Position numbers and translations under genes: made by a program. Of a DNA stretch of 32,496 bases, positions 6,071 through 17,296 are shown piece by piece; position 1 is the first letter of the stretch, and every line of letters starts with the position of its first letter. The stretch is from NCBI GenBank assembly GCA_026400775.1, contig JAPLOK010000197.1:1-32496 (forward strand), given 5' to 3'. Under the pieces are notes generated by a model. The model was not told where the DNA came from. It saw nothing but the letters and a program-made list of their open reading frames with translations, and ran no database searches. Origin of the DNA: Alphaproteobacteria bacterium (GTDB taxonomy: Bacteria; Pseudomonadota; Alphaproteobacteria; Acetobacterales; Acetobacteraceae).

Positions 6071-8266
6071 ATGCCCGCGACCACACGCTGCCTGCTGCTT
6101 GGCGCCGCGCTGCTGCTGCCCTGGTGCGCGTTGGCGCAAGGTGATCTCAAGCCCGGGGTCGCGCCCGCCGCCCCCACGGCCCCGGCCACGCCGGAAGAAC
6201 AAAACATCCCCGACCCGCCGGCCCGCGCCGGGCGGCTGGCCGCCTTCTCGGGCGGGGTCTCCCTGCGCGACCCGAGCCAGCCGCAATGGCAGCCGGCCGA
6301 ACGCAACCTGCCGATCGCCACCGGCAGCGCGCTGTGGACCGAAGCCCGAGGCCGCGCCCTGCTGGAACTGCCCGGGGTGAATCTGGGCCTGGAGAGCGGC
6401 AGCGGCCTGGAATGGACCCGGCTGGATGATGCCGGCGCCGAAGCCAGCCTGGCCCAAGGCCAGGTCGCGCTGCTGGTCCACGCGCTGGACCCCGATGATG
6501 TATTGCGCATCGCCACCCCGCGCGGCACCGCCGAAATCCTCAAGCCCGGCCGCTATGTGATCGAGGCGGGCGCGGAGGGCGCGCCCTCCCGCGTGGTGGT
6601 GCAGCAGGGCCATGCTGCCTGGGTACAGCCCGATGGGCAGCGCATCCTCCTCGGCCCCGGCCGGGCGCTGGCCACCAGCGGCGAGGCGCCGGCCATCACC
6701 GCCGCCAGCGAGGCCGCGCCCATCCTCGCCTGGACGCTGGCCCAGGAACCCAAATTCAACGAAGTGCCGCAATCCGTCGCCCTGATGCCCGGCGGCCGGC
6801 AATTGGCGGAATTCGGCCGCTGGTCCCGCCATCCCGAATATGGCGATATCTGGCGCCCGGAGGTGCCCGCCGGCTGGGTGCCCTTCCGCGAGGGCAATTG
6901 GCGCTGGACCGACCCCTGGGGCTGGACCTGGCGGGATGCGCAGCCCTGGGGCTTCGCCACCTCGCATTACGGACGCTGGTTCGAATATGACGGCGCCTGG
7001 GCCTGGGCGCCGGTGGTGGTGGCAGCGCCTATCGTGGTGCTGGCGCCCAGGCGCTGGCCGGTCTTCACGCCGGCGGTGGTGGGCTTCTTCGGCCCGCCGG
7101 GACGCTGGGGTGGTGGGCGGCCGGTCGGCTGGGCACCGCTGGCGCCGCATGAACCCTTCTGGCCGGGGCGGCGATTCTCGGCGGGCTATGTGCAGCGGGT
7201 GAATGCCGGGGCGGTGCGCGACGCGCCGGGCTTGGGCCCGCGCTGGGCCGATGGGGCGCGCCGCCTGCCGCCGCCGGCCTTCGCCAATTGGCGTGGTGCG
7301 ACGGCGGTACCCGGGCCGGTCTTCGCAGGCGCGCGGCCGGTTGGGCCGAACCGCCTGCCCTTCAACGGCCCGCCCCAGGCGGCGCTGCCGCCACCTTCCC
7401 TGCCTCCGCGCCCGCTCGGCCCGGCGCCGCAAGCCGCGCTGGGGCCGCGCCCCGACCTGCCGCCCGCCCTGCTGCGGCCTGGCGATGCCGTGCGGCCCGG
7501 CGCGCCCAATGCGCCCATGCTACCGCCGCTGGCTGCACCAGGAGTGCGGCCGCCGGTCTTTGCGCCTTCGCCGGCGGCGCTGCCGCCTGGACAGAGGCCG
7601 GGCTTCACGCCGCCCTTCCAGACCCAGGTGCCGGGTGGGCCTCAGGTGGTGCGGCGCGCGCCCACCCTTGCCCAATATGCCGCCGCCGGGCGCGGGGCCT
7701 GGCGCGCGCGAGCCGATGGCGCCGCCGCTCGGGGCACGCCCACCCTTGCCCAATATGCCGCCGCTGGGCGTGGGGCCTGGCGCGCGCGAGCTGGGGGGAC
7801 CGCCACTCGGCGCACGCCCGCCTTCACCCAATATGCCGCCGCTGGGCGCCGCGCCTGGCGCGCGCGAGCCGATGATGCCGCCGCTCGGGGCGCGCCCACC
7901 CTCGCCCAATATGCCGCCGCTGGGCGTCGCGCCTGGCGCGCGCGAGCCGATGGCGCCGCCGCTCGGGGCACGCCCGCCCATGGGCAATATGCCACCACCA
8001 CCGGCCTTCGCGCCGCAGTTGGGCGGAAGGCCGCCCATGGCCAATGTGCCGCCACCACAGGTCTTCGCGCCGCCGCGCGCGCCCAGCCCGCCACCGCAGG
8101 TCTTCGCGCCGCCGCCAGCGATGCGGCCGCCGCAAGCGGCCAGCCCGCCGCCGGCCTTCGCCGCACCGCGCCCACAGGCGCCAAGCTTCGCGCCGCCAGT
8201 TCGGCCCGCGCCGCAGCAACAACAGGGGCCGGCCCCGCGGCGGTAATGGTCTTGCCTTCAGCCTGA
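6071..8266 (+). CDS. Secreted FecR/DUF6600-like protein, probable frameshift near base 7650
   Basis: Starts at ATG 6071 after GGAGG. A signal peptide (MPATTRCLLLGAALLLPWCALAQ) precedes a FecR-like beta domain at about residues 55-165 (GSALWTEARGRALLELPG, then a hydrophobic strand series). Trp-rich segments follow at about 235-330 (WVPFREGNWRWTDPWGW, AQPWGF, HYGRWF), as in DUF6600 proteins. The rest is a Pro-rich tail. The uninterrupted frame runs to 8266, but from about 7653 the neighbouring frame (stop at 8246) gives a much better Pro-rich repeat tail (GARPPLPNMPP units, ending QQQQGPAPRR) with high third-position GC. The annotated frame gives LAQYAAAGRGAWRARA instead, which looks artificial. 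So the gene is either frameshifted or the base call is wrong. Function unknown; probably envelope-associated. Confidence 0.7.
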   Translation: MPATTRCLLLGAALLLPWCALAQGDLKPGVAPAAPTAPATPEEQNIPDPPARAGRLAAFSGGVSLRDPSQPQWQPAERNLPIATGSALWTEARGRALLELPGVNLGLESGSGLEWTRLDDAGAEASLAQGQVALLVHALDPDDVLRIATPRGTAEILKPGRYVIEAGAEGAPSRVVVQQGHAAWVQPDGQRILLGPGRALATSGEAPAITAASEAAPILAWTLAQEPKFNEVPQSVALMPGGRQLAEFGRWSRHPEYGDIWRPEVPAGWVPFREGNWRWTDPWGWTWRDAQPWGFATSHYGRWFEYDGAWAWAPVVVAAPIVVLAPRRWPVFTPAVVGFFGPPGRWGGGRPVGWAPLAPHEPFWPGRRFSAGYVQRVNAGAVRDAPGLGPRWADGARRLPPPAFANWRGATAVPGPVFAGARPVGPNRLPFNGPPQAALPPPSLPPRPLGPAPQAALGPRPDLPPALLRPGDAVRPGAPNAPMLPPLAAPGVRPPVFAPSPAALPPGQRPGFTPPFQTQVPGGPQVVRRAPTLAQYAAAGRGAWRARADGAAARGTPTLAQYAAAGRGAWRARAGGTATRRTPAFTQYAAAGRRAWRARADDAAARGAPTLAQYAAAGRRAWRARADGAAARGTPAHGQYATTTGLRAAVGRKAAHGQCAATTGLRAAARAQPATAGLRAAASDAAAASGQPAAGLRRTAPTGAKLRAASSARAAATTGAGPAAVMVLPSA
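7653..7964 (+). repeat. Tandem repeat, four 78-bp (26-codon) units in Pro-rich tail
   Basis: Units begin at 7653, 7731, 7809 and 7887, with a partial fifth from 7965. In the frame ending at 8246 each unit reads GARPP(L/S)PNMPP, then GxxPGARE and a short variable end, then PPL. In the frame continuing from 6071 the same DNA reads LAQYAAAGR-type units. The exact 78-bp period keeps frame, so copy number can change without disrupting the protein. Confidence 0.85.
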
Positions 8267-8307
8267 TTCTGGGAAAATCCCGTGATCGTCATTGGCCAGC
8301 CGATCCA

Positions 8308-8334
8308 CTGAACAGGCTGCACAAGCCTGTCCAG
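8308..8334. terminator. Hairpin between convergent genes
   Basis: ACAGGCT-gcaca-AGCCTGT (8312-8330), extended by CTG and CAG across single mismatches. It lies between the FecR/DUF6600-like gene and the convergent tctC-like gene. No T-tract follows on either strand. Its position fits a bidirectional terminator. A second small palindrome, GCGAGC-tca-GCTCGC (8346-8360), encloses the tctC-like stop codon. Confidence 0.45.
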
Positions 8335-8351
8335 ATCAGGTTCTTGCGAGC

Positions 8352-9311
8352 TCAGCTCGCGCCGGAAGCGCGGATCACCGGCGCCCAGCGCGTCTGCTCG
8401 CCGGCCACCCAGGCCGGCAGGTTGGGCTGGTCGATCCAGTCGGTGCGCACGAAGGCGGCCTGGTCCAGGCGCTCGCGCACCTGTGCATCGCCCAGCACGC
8501 CGCGCACAGCCTCCGCCAGGCGCGTAGCAATGGCCTGGGGCAGGCCCGCGGGGGCTGCCAGCATGAACCAGTTGAGGCTGACGACATCACCGAAGCCGGC
8601 TTCGCGGGCGGTGGGCACATCGGGCAGGATGGCCGCGCGCGTGGCCGAGGAGACGGCCAGCCCGCGCAAGGTGCCGCCGCGCACAGCGCCCACATTCGCC
8701 GCCGCCGTGTCCCAGAGCGAGGTGGTGCTGTTGCCCAGCACCGCCTGCTGCGCCTCGGGCGCGCCGCGGAAGGGCACGTGCAGCAGTTCCGCCCGCGCCT
8801 GCATGCCGAACAGCACGCCTGTCAGATGCCCCATCGAGCCGATGCCCGAGGTGCCGAAGCTCACCGCCTCACGCCCGCGGCGCGCGGCATCGGCGTATTG
8901 CTGAAGATTGGTGATGGGGCTGTTCGCCGCCACCGCGCACAGGATGGGCGCGCCGCCCATCAGCGCGATGTAGCTGAAGCTGCGCGCGGAGTTGTAGGCG
9001 ATGCCCTGCTGCATCTGCGGCAGCAGCACCAGCGGACCAGGTGTGGAGAGCAGAAGCGTATAGCCATCCGGCCGGTCATTGGCCGCCGCCGTCAGCCCCA
9101 CAGCGCCACCGCCGCCCGCCCGGTTGTCGATCACGAAGGGCTGGCCCAGCGCACGTTCCAGCCGTTCGGCCACCGGGCGCATCATCAGGTCCGAGGCGCC
9201 GCCGGGCGTGAACGGGATGATCACCCGCACCGGGCGCGAGGGCCAGGCAGGCTGGGCGAGAGCCGGGGCAGCGAGAGCTGATGCGGCCAACAGGGCGCGA
9301 CGAGAGACCAT
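8352..9311 (-). CDS. Bug/TctC family tripartite tricarboxylate transporter substrate-binding protein
   Basis: A 319-residue periplasmic solute receptor. Start is ATG 9311 with GGAGTG upstream. The signal peptide (MVSRRALLAASALAAPALAQ) has a twin Arg and could be Tat or Sec. Mature-protein motifs are typical of Bug proteins: WPSRPVRVIIPFTPGG, the DNRAGGGG loop, DGYTLLL and LPDVPTAREAGF. Family members bind carboxylates, amides or aromatics for TctAB permeases. No tctA or tctB lies nearby, as is usual for the many orphan Bug genes in this group of bacteria, so the ligand is unknown. Confidence 0.92.
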   Translation of the reverse strand: MVSRRALLAASALAAPALAQPAWPSRPVRVIIPFTPGGASDLMMRPVAERLERALGQPFVIDNRAGGGGAVGLTAAANDRPDGYTLLLSTPGPLVLLPQMQQGIAYNSARSFSYIALMGGAPILCAVAANSPITNLQQYADAARRGREAVSFGTSGIGSMGHLTGVLFGMQARAELLHVPFRGAPEAQQAVLGNSTTSLWDTAAANVGAVRGGTLRGLAVSSATRAAILPDVPTAREAGFGDVVSLNWFMLAAPAGLPQAIATRLAEAVRGVLGDAQVRERLDQAAFVRTDWIDQPNLPAWVAGEQTRWAPVIRASGAS

Positions 9312-9439
9312 GGAAACACTCCTTCGAACCCCGGCAACATGCCAAGCATGGGGGCGCGGCGCAGCGTTGCGCAACCCGGCTTTCGCACGGCGCGGCGCAG
9401 CGATTGCCCCCGTGCGCGGCAGGCCTGCCGCCAGCTTGG

Positions 9440-10090
9440 TCAGCCAGCGCTGTTCTTGATCGCCTTGTTCATGTCCGCCCGGCGCCAGAGATACCAGGAC
9501 GCCACTGTACGATGCGGCGCCCAGTCGGCGCCGATCGCGGCCAGTTCGCGGGGCTTGGGCTGGGCGTCCAGGCCCATCGCCAGGCGGTAGCCTTCGCGCA
9601 CGCCGAAATCATCCACCGGCAGCACATCCATCCGGCCGAGTGTGAACATCAGCAGCATCTCGACCGTCCAGCGGCCGACGCCGCGGATCTGCACCAGGCG
9701 TTCGATCAGTGCGTCGTCCGACATGCGCGCGGCGGCGCGGCGGGTGGGCACCAGGCCCTCTGATGTCTTGAGCGCGATGTCGCGGATGGCGGCCTGCTTG
9801 CTGGCGGAAAAGCCACAGCCGCGCAGGGCTTCGGCCGGCAATGCCAGGATGAACTCGGCGGGCGGAAAGCCGCCTGGTTCATGCAGCGCCAGCAGCCGGT
9901 TGATCATGGCGCGCGCCGCATTGCCATGCACCTGCTGGTGCGCGATGGCGCGCACCAAAGCCTCGTATGGCTCGCGCTTTTCCTGCGCGAGCGTGCACGG
10001 CCCGACCTGCTTGATGATGGGCTTGAACGGCGTGATGCGGCTCAGGGCTTTGGTGGCTTCGGCGTGCGACATCAGCCCGGTATAGAGCAT
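9440..10090 (-). CDS. DNA-3-methyladenine glycosylase II-like (HhH-GPD) protein
   Basis: A base-excision DNA glycosylase of about 210-216 residues. The helix-hairpin-helix is LVQIRGVGRWTVE, followed by the Gly/Pro/Asp loop PVDDFGV, whose Asp is the catalytic residue in AlkA-type enzymes. Earlier AIAHQQVHGNAAR also fits the family. It removes alkylated purines; the lack of an N-terminal Ada or AlkA-N domain makes it a short form. ATG 10090 and ATG 10072 (MSHAEATKALSRI) are both possible starts. The latter fits the usual N-terminus, and neither has a clear ribosome site. Divergent from tsaE across a long palindrome. Confidence 0.88.
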   Translation of the reverse strand: MLYTGLMSHAEATKALSRITPFKPIIKQVGPCTLAQEKREPYEALVRAIAHQQVHGNAARAMINRLLALHEPGGFPPAEFILALPAEALRGCGFSASKQAAIRDIALKTSEGLVPTRRAAARMSDDALIERLVQIRGVGRWTVEMLLMFTLGRMDVLPVDDFGVREGYRLAMGLDAQPKPRELAAIGADWAPHRTVASWYLWRRADMNKAIKNSAG

Positions 10091-10139
10091 GATCCGCAAA
10101 GGCGGGATCGCCGGCGCGGTCAATCATCCTCGTATAGCG

Positions 10140-10178
10140 GCTACAGCGTGTTTCCGTGAAACGGGATCACACTGTAGC
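10140..10178. repeat. 39-bp intergenic palindrome between divergent genes
   Basis: GCTACAG-c-GTG at one end pairs with CAC-a-CTGTAGC at the other. The centre contains GTTTC-cgt-GAAAC. It sits between the AlkA-like gene (minus) and tsaE (plus), 36 bp before the tsaE ATG. It resembles palindromic elements scattered through alphaproteobacterial intergenic regions, from memory. An operator for either gene is the alternative. Confidence 0.6.
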
Positions 10179-10213
10179 GCGGCGCGGCGCATCGCGGCAG
10201 ATTGGCGCCAACG

Positions 10214-10633
10214 ATGCTGCTGCCGGACCTGAACGCCACCGAAGCCCTGGCCGCCCGCCACGCGCAACTCGCGCGGCCGGGCGATGCGGTGCTGCTGAGC
10301 GGCCCGCTGGGCGCGGGCAAATCCGCCTATGCGCGGGCTTTCCTGCGCAGGCTGGCCGGCGCGCCGGCGCTGGAGGTGCCATCGCCCACCTTCACGCTGG
10401 TGCAGAGCTACGAGGTGCCGGGCGGGTTCGCGCATCATCTGGACCTGTATCGCCTGTCCGGCCCGTCCGATCTGCGCGAGCTGGGTTGGGATGAGATGCT
10501 GGCCGATATCCTGCTGGTGGAATGGCCCGACCGGCTGGGCGCGCTGGCCCCGCCCGGCGCGCTGCGCATCGCACTCGACTACGCCGAGGGTGATGCCCGC
10601 CAGGCCAGCATCACCGGCTGGGAGGAACGATGA
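10214..10633 (+). CDS. tsaE: tRNA threonylcarbamoyladenosine biosynthesis ATPase
   Basis: A 139-residue ATPase of the TsaBDE complex that makes t6A37 in ANN-decoding tRNAs. Walker A is GPLGAGKS (30-37), followed by the family motifs SPTFTLVQSYE, HLDLYRL and ILLVEWPDR. I chose ATG 10214; a TTG at 10202 is also in frame. The stop overlaps the amgK start by 4 bp (ATGA). The arrangement tsaE-amgK-murU is a known alphaproteobacterial gene order. Confidence 0.93.
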   Translation: MLLPDLNATEALAARHAQLARPGDAVLLSGPLGAGKSAYARAFLRRLAGAPALEVPSPTFTLVQSYEVPGGFAHHLDLYRLSGPSDLRELGWDEMLADILLVEWPDRLGALAPPGALRIALDYAEGDARQASITGWEER

Positions 10634-11562
10634 TCGAGGCCTTCCTCGCCACCCATGGCTTCGGCGCGGCACAGCGCGCGCCCTTGCCCTCGGATGCTTC
10701 CTTCCGCCGCTACGAACGCCTGCTGGATGGGCCGGAGCCGGCGCTGCTGGTCATCGCACCACCGCCCGAGGATGTGACGCCCTTCGTGACACTCGCCCGC
10801 CATCTGGGCGCGCATGGCATCGCCGTGCCGCGCATCCTGGGGGAAGCGCCGGGGCTGATGATCGTGCAGGATCTTGGCCGCCGCACCATGGCCGAAATGC
10901 TGGATGAAGGCGCCGATCCCGCGCCACTCTACCAGCAGGCGGTCGCGGCGCTGGCGGCCTGGCATGCGGTGCCGCCACCGGCTGGCGTGCCCGCCTGGGG
11001 GCTGGCGGAGATGCAGCGCACCACCGCCGCCACCCTGCTGGACTGGTGGTGGCCCGCCATGTTCGGCGCGCCGCCCGGTGATGAGATCCGCGCCGAACTG
11101 AACGCCGCACTCGCCGCCATGCTCGCACCCTTCGCCGGCGGCGCGCTGGTGCATCGGGACTACTTCGCCGCGAACCTGATCCCGCGCCAAGGCGCGATGG
11201 GCATCATCGACATCCAGGACGCGGCGATCGGGCACCCCGCCTATGACCTGGTCTCGCTGGTCGAGGATGCGCGGCGCGACATACCCGCCGGCGTGCGGGA
11301 CGCGGCGGTGGCCCGCTACACAGCGCTGACCGGCGCGCAGGAGCTGCACGCGGCCATGGCGGTGCACGCGGCGCAACGGCATCTGCGCGTGGCGGCACTC
11401 TGGGTGCGGCTCGCGCGGCGCGACCACAAGCCGCACTACCTGGCGCATGGCCCGCGTTGCTGGGCCATGCTGGACCGGGCGCTGGCGCACCCAGCCTGCA
11501 CGGCGCTCGCCGGCTTCATGGACCGGCACATCCCGCGCGCAAAGCGAGCCAACCCGCCATGA
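10630..11562 (+). CDS. amgK: N-acetylmuramate/N-acetylglucosamine kinase (AmgK-like phosphotransferase)
   Basis: A 310-residue aminoglycoside phosphotransferase-fold kinase. The catalytic loop is HRDYFAANL (His175, Asp177, Asn182) and the metal site is IIDIQDA (Asp194, Asp197), followed by HPAYDLVSL. Alone it could be a generic APH-family kinase. The adjacent, overlapping murU-type nucleotidyltransferase makes AmgK the best call: it phosphorylates the anomeric hydroxyl of MurNAc released from peptidoglycan. In Pseudomonas and Caulobacter this salvage bypasses MurA. Overlaps both neighbours by 4 bp. Confidence 0.88.
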   Translation: MIEAFLATHGFGAAQRAPLPSDASFRRYERLLDGPEPALLVIAPPPEDVTPFVTLARHLGAHGIAVPRILGEAPGLMIVQDLGRRTMAEMLDEGADPAPLYQQAVAALAAWHAVPPPAGVPAWGLAEMQRTTAATLLDWWWPAMFGAPPGDEIRAELNAALAAMLAPFAGGALVHRDYFAANLIPRQGAMGIIDIQDAAIGHPAYDLVSLVEDARRDIPAGVRDAAVARYTALTGAQELHAAMAVHAAQRHLRVAALWVRLARRDHKPHYLAHGPRCWAMLDRALAHPACTALAGFMDRHIPRAKRANPP

Positions 11563-12263
11563 AGGGCATGGTGCTCGCCGCCGGCCTGGGGCAGCGCATG
11601 CGGCCACTGACCCAGCACACCGCCAAGCCGCTGCTGCCGCTGCGCGGGCGCTCGCTGCTGGACCATGCGCTCGACCGCCTGCACGAGGCCGGGGTGCGCG
11701 AGGCAGTGGTGAACGCCCATTGGCAGGCGCCGCGCGTGGTCGAAGCCATGGCCGGGCGGCGGGCGCCCAGCGTGCGGGTGCAATTGGAGACGGAATTGCT
11801 GGAAACCGGCGGCGGGGTGCGGCTGGCCCTGCCGCTGCTGGGGCCTGACCCCTTCTTCGTGGTCAATGGCGACGCCTTCTGGCTGGACGGGCCGACCCCC
11901 GCCCTGGCCCGCCTGGCCCACGCCTTCGACCCCGCACGCATGGACGCGCTGCTGATGATGGTGCCCACCACCCGCATCGAGAACGCACCCGCCCGCGGCG
12001 ACTTCATGATGGATGCCTGGGGCGCACTGCGCCGCCCCACCCCGCGCGAAGTGGCACCCTTCCTGTTCGGCGGCATGCAGGTCCTACGCCCGGAACTGCT
12101 GGCCCCGGAACCGCTGGAACGCTTCAGCCTCAACCGCGCCTATGACCGCGCAGCACGGGCCGGGCGGCTGTTCGGCATCGCGCATGATGGCGTGTGGTTC
12201 CATCTCTCGACGCCGGCCGATCTGGCGCGGGCGGAACGGCGCCTGGAACGCGGGCTGGTCTGA
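11559..12263 (+). CDS. murU: N-acetylmuramate-1-phosphate uridylyltransferase
   Basis: A 234-residue NTP transferase. The nucleotide-binding start MVLAAGLGQRMRPLT and KPLLPL follow the RfbA/GlmU-type consensus. VNGDAFW holds the metal-binding Asp, and the sugar-phosphate site follows. Start ATG 11559 overlaps amgK by ATGA. With AmgK it converts recycled MurNAc to UDP-MurNAc. The stop (TGA) shares the sequence TGATCA with the stop of the convergent gene, leaving no intergenic space. Confidence 0.9.
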   Translation: MKGMVLAAGLGQRMRPLTQHTAKPLLPLRGRSLLDHALDRLHEAGVREAVVNAHWQAPRVVEAMAGRRAPSVRVQLETELLETGGGVRLALPLLGPDPFFVVNGDAFWLDGPTPALARLAHAFDPARMDALLMMVPTTRIENAPARGDFMMDAWGALRRPTPREVAPFLFGGMQVLRPELLAPEPLERFSLNRAYDRAARAGRLFGIAHDGVWFHLSTPADLARAERRLERGLV

Positions 12264-13241
12264 TCAGCCATGCCCCGGCGGGGCGGGGTCCAGTTCCTCG
12301 GCCTCCGCGCGGTCCCAGCGAGCGCGCCAGGCGGCCAGCCCGGGCGTGTCGCGCGCAGCCTGGCGCAGCGTGACGCGGCGGGTGGCGCGGGCCTCGCGGC
12401 TTGAGGGTTCGGGCAGCGCATCGGGCGGCGCGCCGGTGGCCAGCGCTGCCCGCACCGCGGATTTCTCGGCCAGCGCCGTGGCGCTGCCATGCGCGGCCAG
12501 CAGCGCCTGGAAGGCGGCGTGGCGCGCGGTGTCGAAGGGGACCGGCTCGCCCATCGCATCGGCCTGGGGGTGCGGCGGGAAGGCATCCAACACGGGCACC
12601 CAGCCATCCGGGATATGCAGCGTGGCGGCATGGGTGCGGCGCGCGCGCAGCAGTTGTGGCAGCAGATGCGTGTGCGGCCCCTCGGGCGAGCGGCCATCGG
12701 GCGGTGGGATGGGCTGGAACACCTCGACGCGCGCGGCCCGCGTGATGAAGACGCGGTGCGGCGAGAGCGCGGGGATGGCGGCGCCGGCGGGGTTGCCGGG
12801 TTCCAGCAGCGGGCGGCCGCAACCGGCGCGGATGGCGGCGATTACCGCGGGCTCCGCGCTGCGCACGCAGGCGCGCAGATGCGAGAAGCCCAGGCCCATG
12901 TCGAAGAGAATCGCGCCCCGATCCTGCGGGCGCAACGCGTCCGTATCCGGGCCGAGTTCGGTGACGGTGTCGGCCGCGCCCGGCAGTGCGGCATGGCCCG
13001 TGGGCAGGCACAGCGTCAGCCCCTGCTGCCAGTGATGTGCGCGGCGGCTGGTCTGTTCATGGGCGAGAAGCAGCGCCTCGGCGGGTGGCGCCACGCGGAT
13101 CGCGCCGCGCGCCGTCACCACATGGCCGCGCGTGATGTCGGCTGGTTCATCGGGCATGCGCGTGAACTCGCCGATGGCGCCGAAGACGCCGACGCCCCAA
13201 TGCCAGTGCGGGTCGTGCAGACCATCGAGCAGCGCTTGCAT
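12264..13241 (-). CDS. Conserved hypothetical protein, DUF6925-like
   Basis: A 325-residue protein from ATG 13241. The N-terminus (MQALLDGLHDPHWHWGVGVFGAIGEFTR, split here for length: HWHWGVGVFG then AIGEFTRMPDEP) recalls a family annotated DUF6925 in alphaproteobacteria, recalled from memory rather than searched. No signal peptide, membrane helix or catalytic motif is evident. The C-terminal ~100 residues are Ala/Arg-rich and charged. It abuts murU tail to tail with no spacing. It follows katG on the same strand 134 bp downstream, separated by the 60-bp repeat, so it may be transcribed separately. Confidence 0.65.
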   Translation of the reverse strand: MQALLDGLHDPHWHWGVGVFGAIGEFTRMPDEPADITRGHVVTARGAIRVAPPAEALLLAHEQTSRRAHHWQQGLTLCLPTGHAALPGAADTVTELGPDTDALRPQDRGAILFDMGLGFSHLRACVRSAEPAVIAAIRAGCGRPLLEPGNPAGAAIPALSPHRVFITRAARVEVFQPIPPPDGRSPEGPHTHLLPQLLRARRTHAATLHIPDGWVPVLDAFPPHPQADAMGEPVPFDTARHAAFQALLAAHGSATALAEKSAVRAALATGAPPDALPEPSSREARATRRVTLRQAARDTPGLAAWRARWDRAEAEELDPAPPGHG

Positions 13242-13310
13242 GGGCCAAGTGGACCATGCAAGCGCGCCCTGGGAAAGGTGCCGCGCCGGCGAACCGGCGT
13301 GGCGCCATGG

Positions 13311-13370
13311 GTGGCCTGGTGACCCGTCAAGCCCGCTGCAAAGTGCAGCGGACTTCACGGCCAGGACACC
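13311..13370 (-). repeat. Intergenic 60-bp repeat, copy B, just after the katG stop
   Basis: The reverse complement of this segment matches 5864-5923 at 50 of 60 positions. Read in the katG direction it begins five bases after the katG stop codon, so both copies have the same orientation relative to the gene they follow. The inner stem CGCTG...CAGCG and the outer TGGCC...GGCCA arms are kept. Confidence 0.75.
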
Positions 13371-13375
13371 GGGTA

Positions 13376-17296
<3,921 letters not shown>

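Noticed and set aside
7653-7964. 78-bp repeats as a CRISPR array
   Set aside because: The repeats are contiguous and coding, with no unique spacers, and lie within a continuous protein frame.
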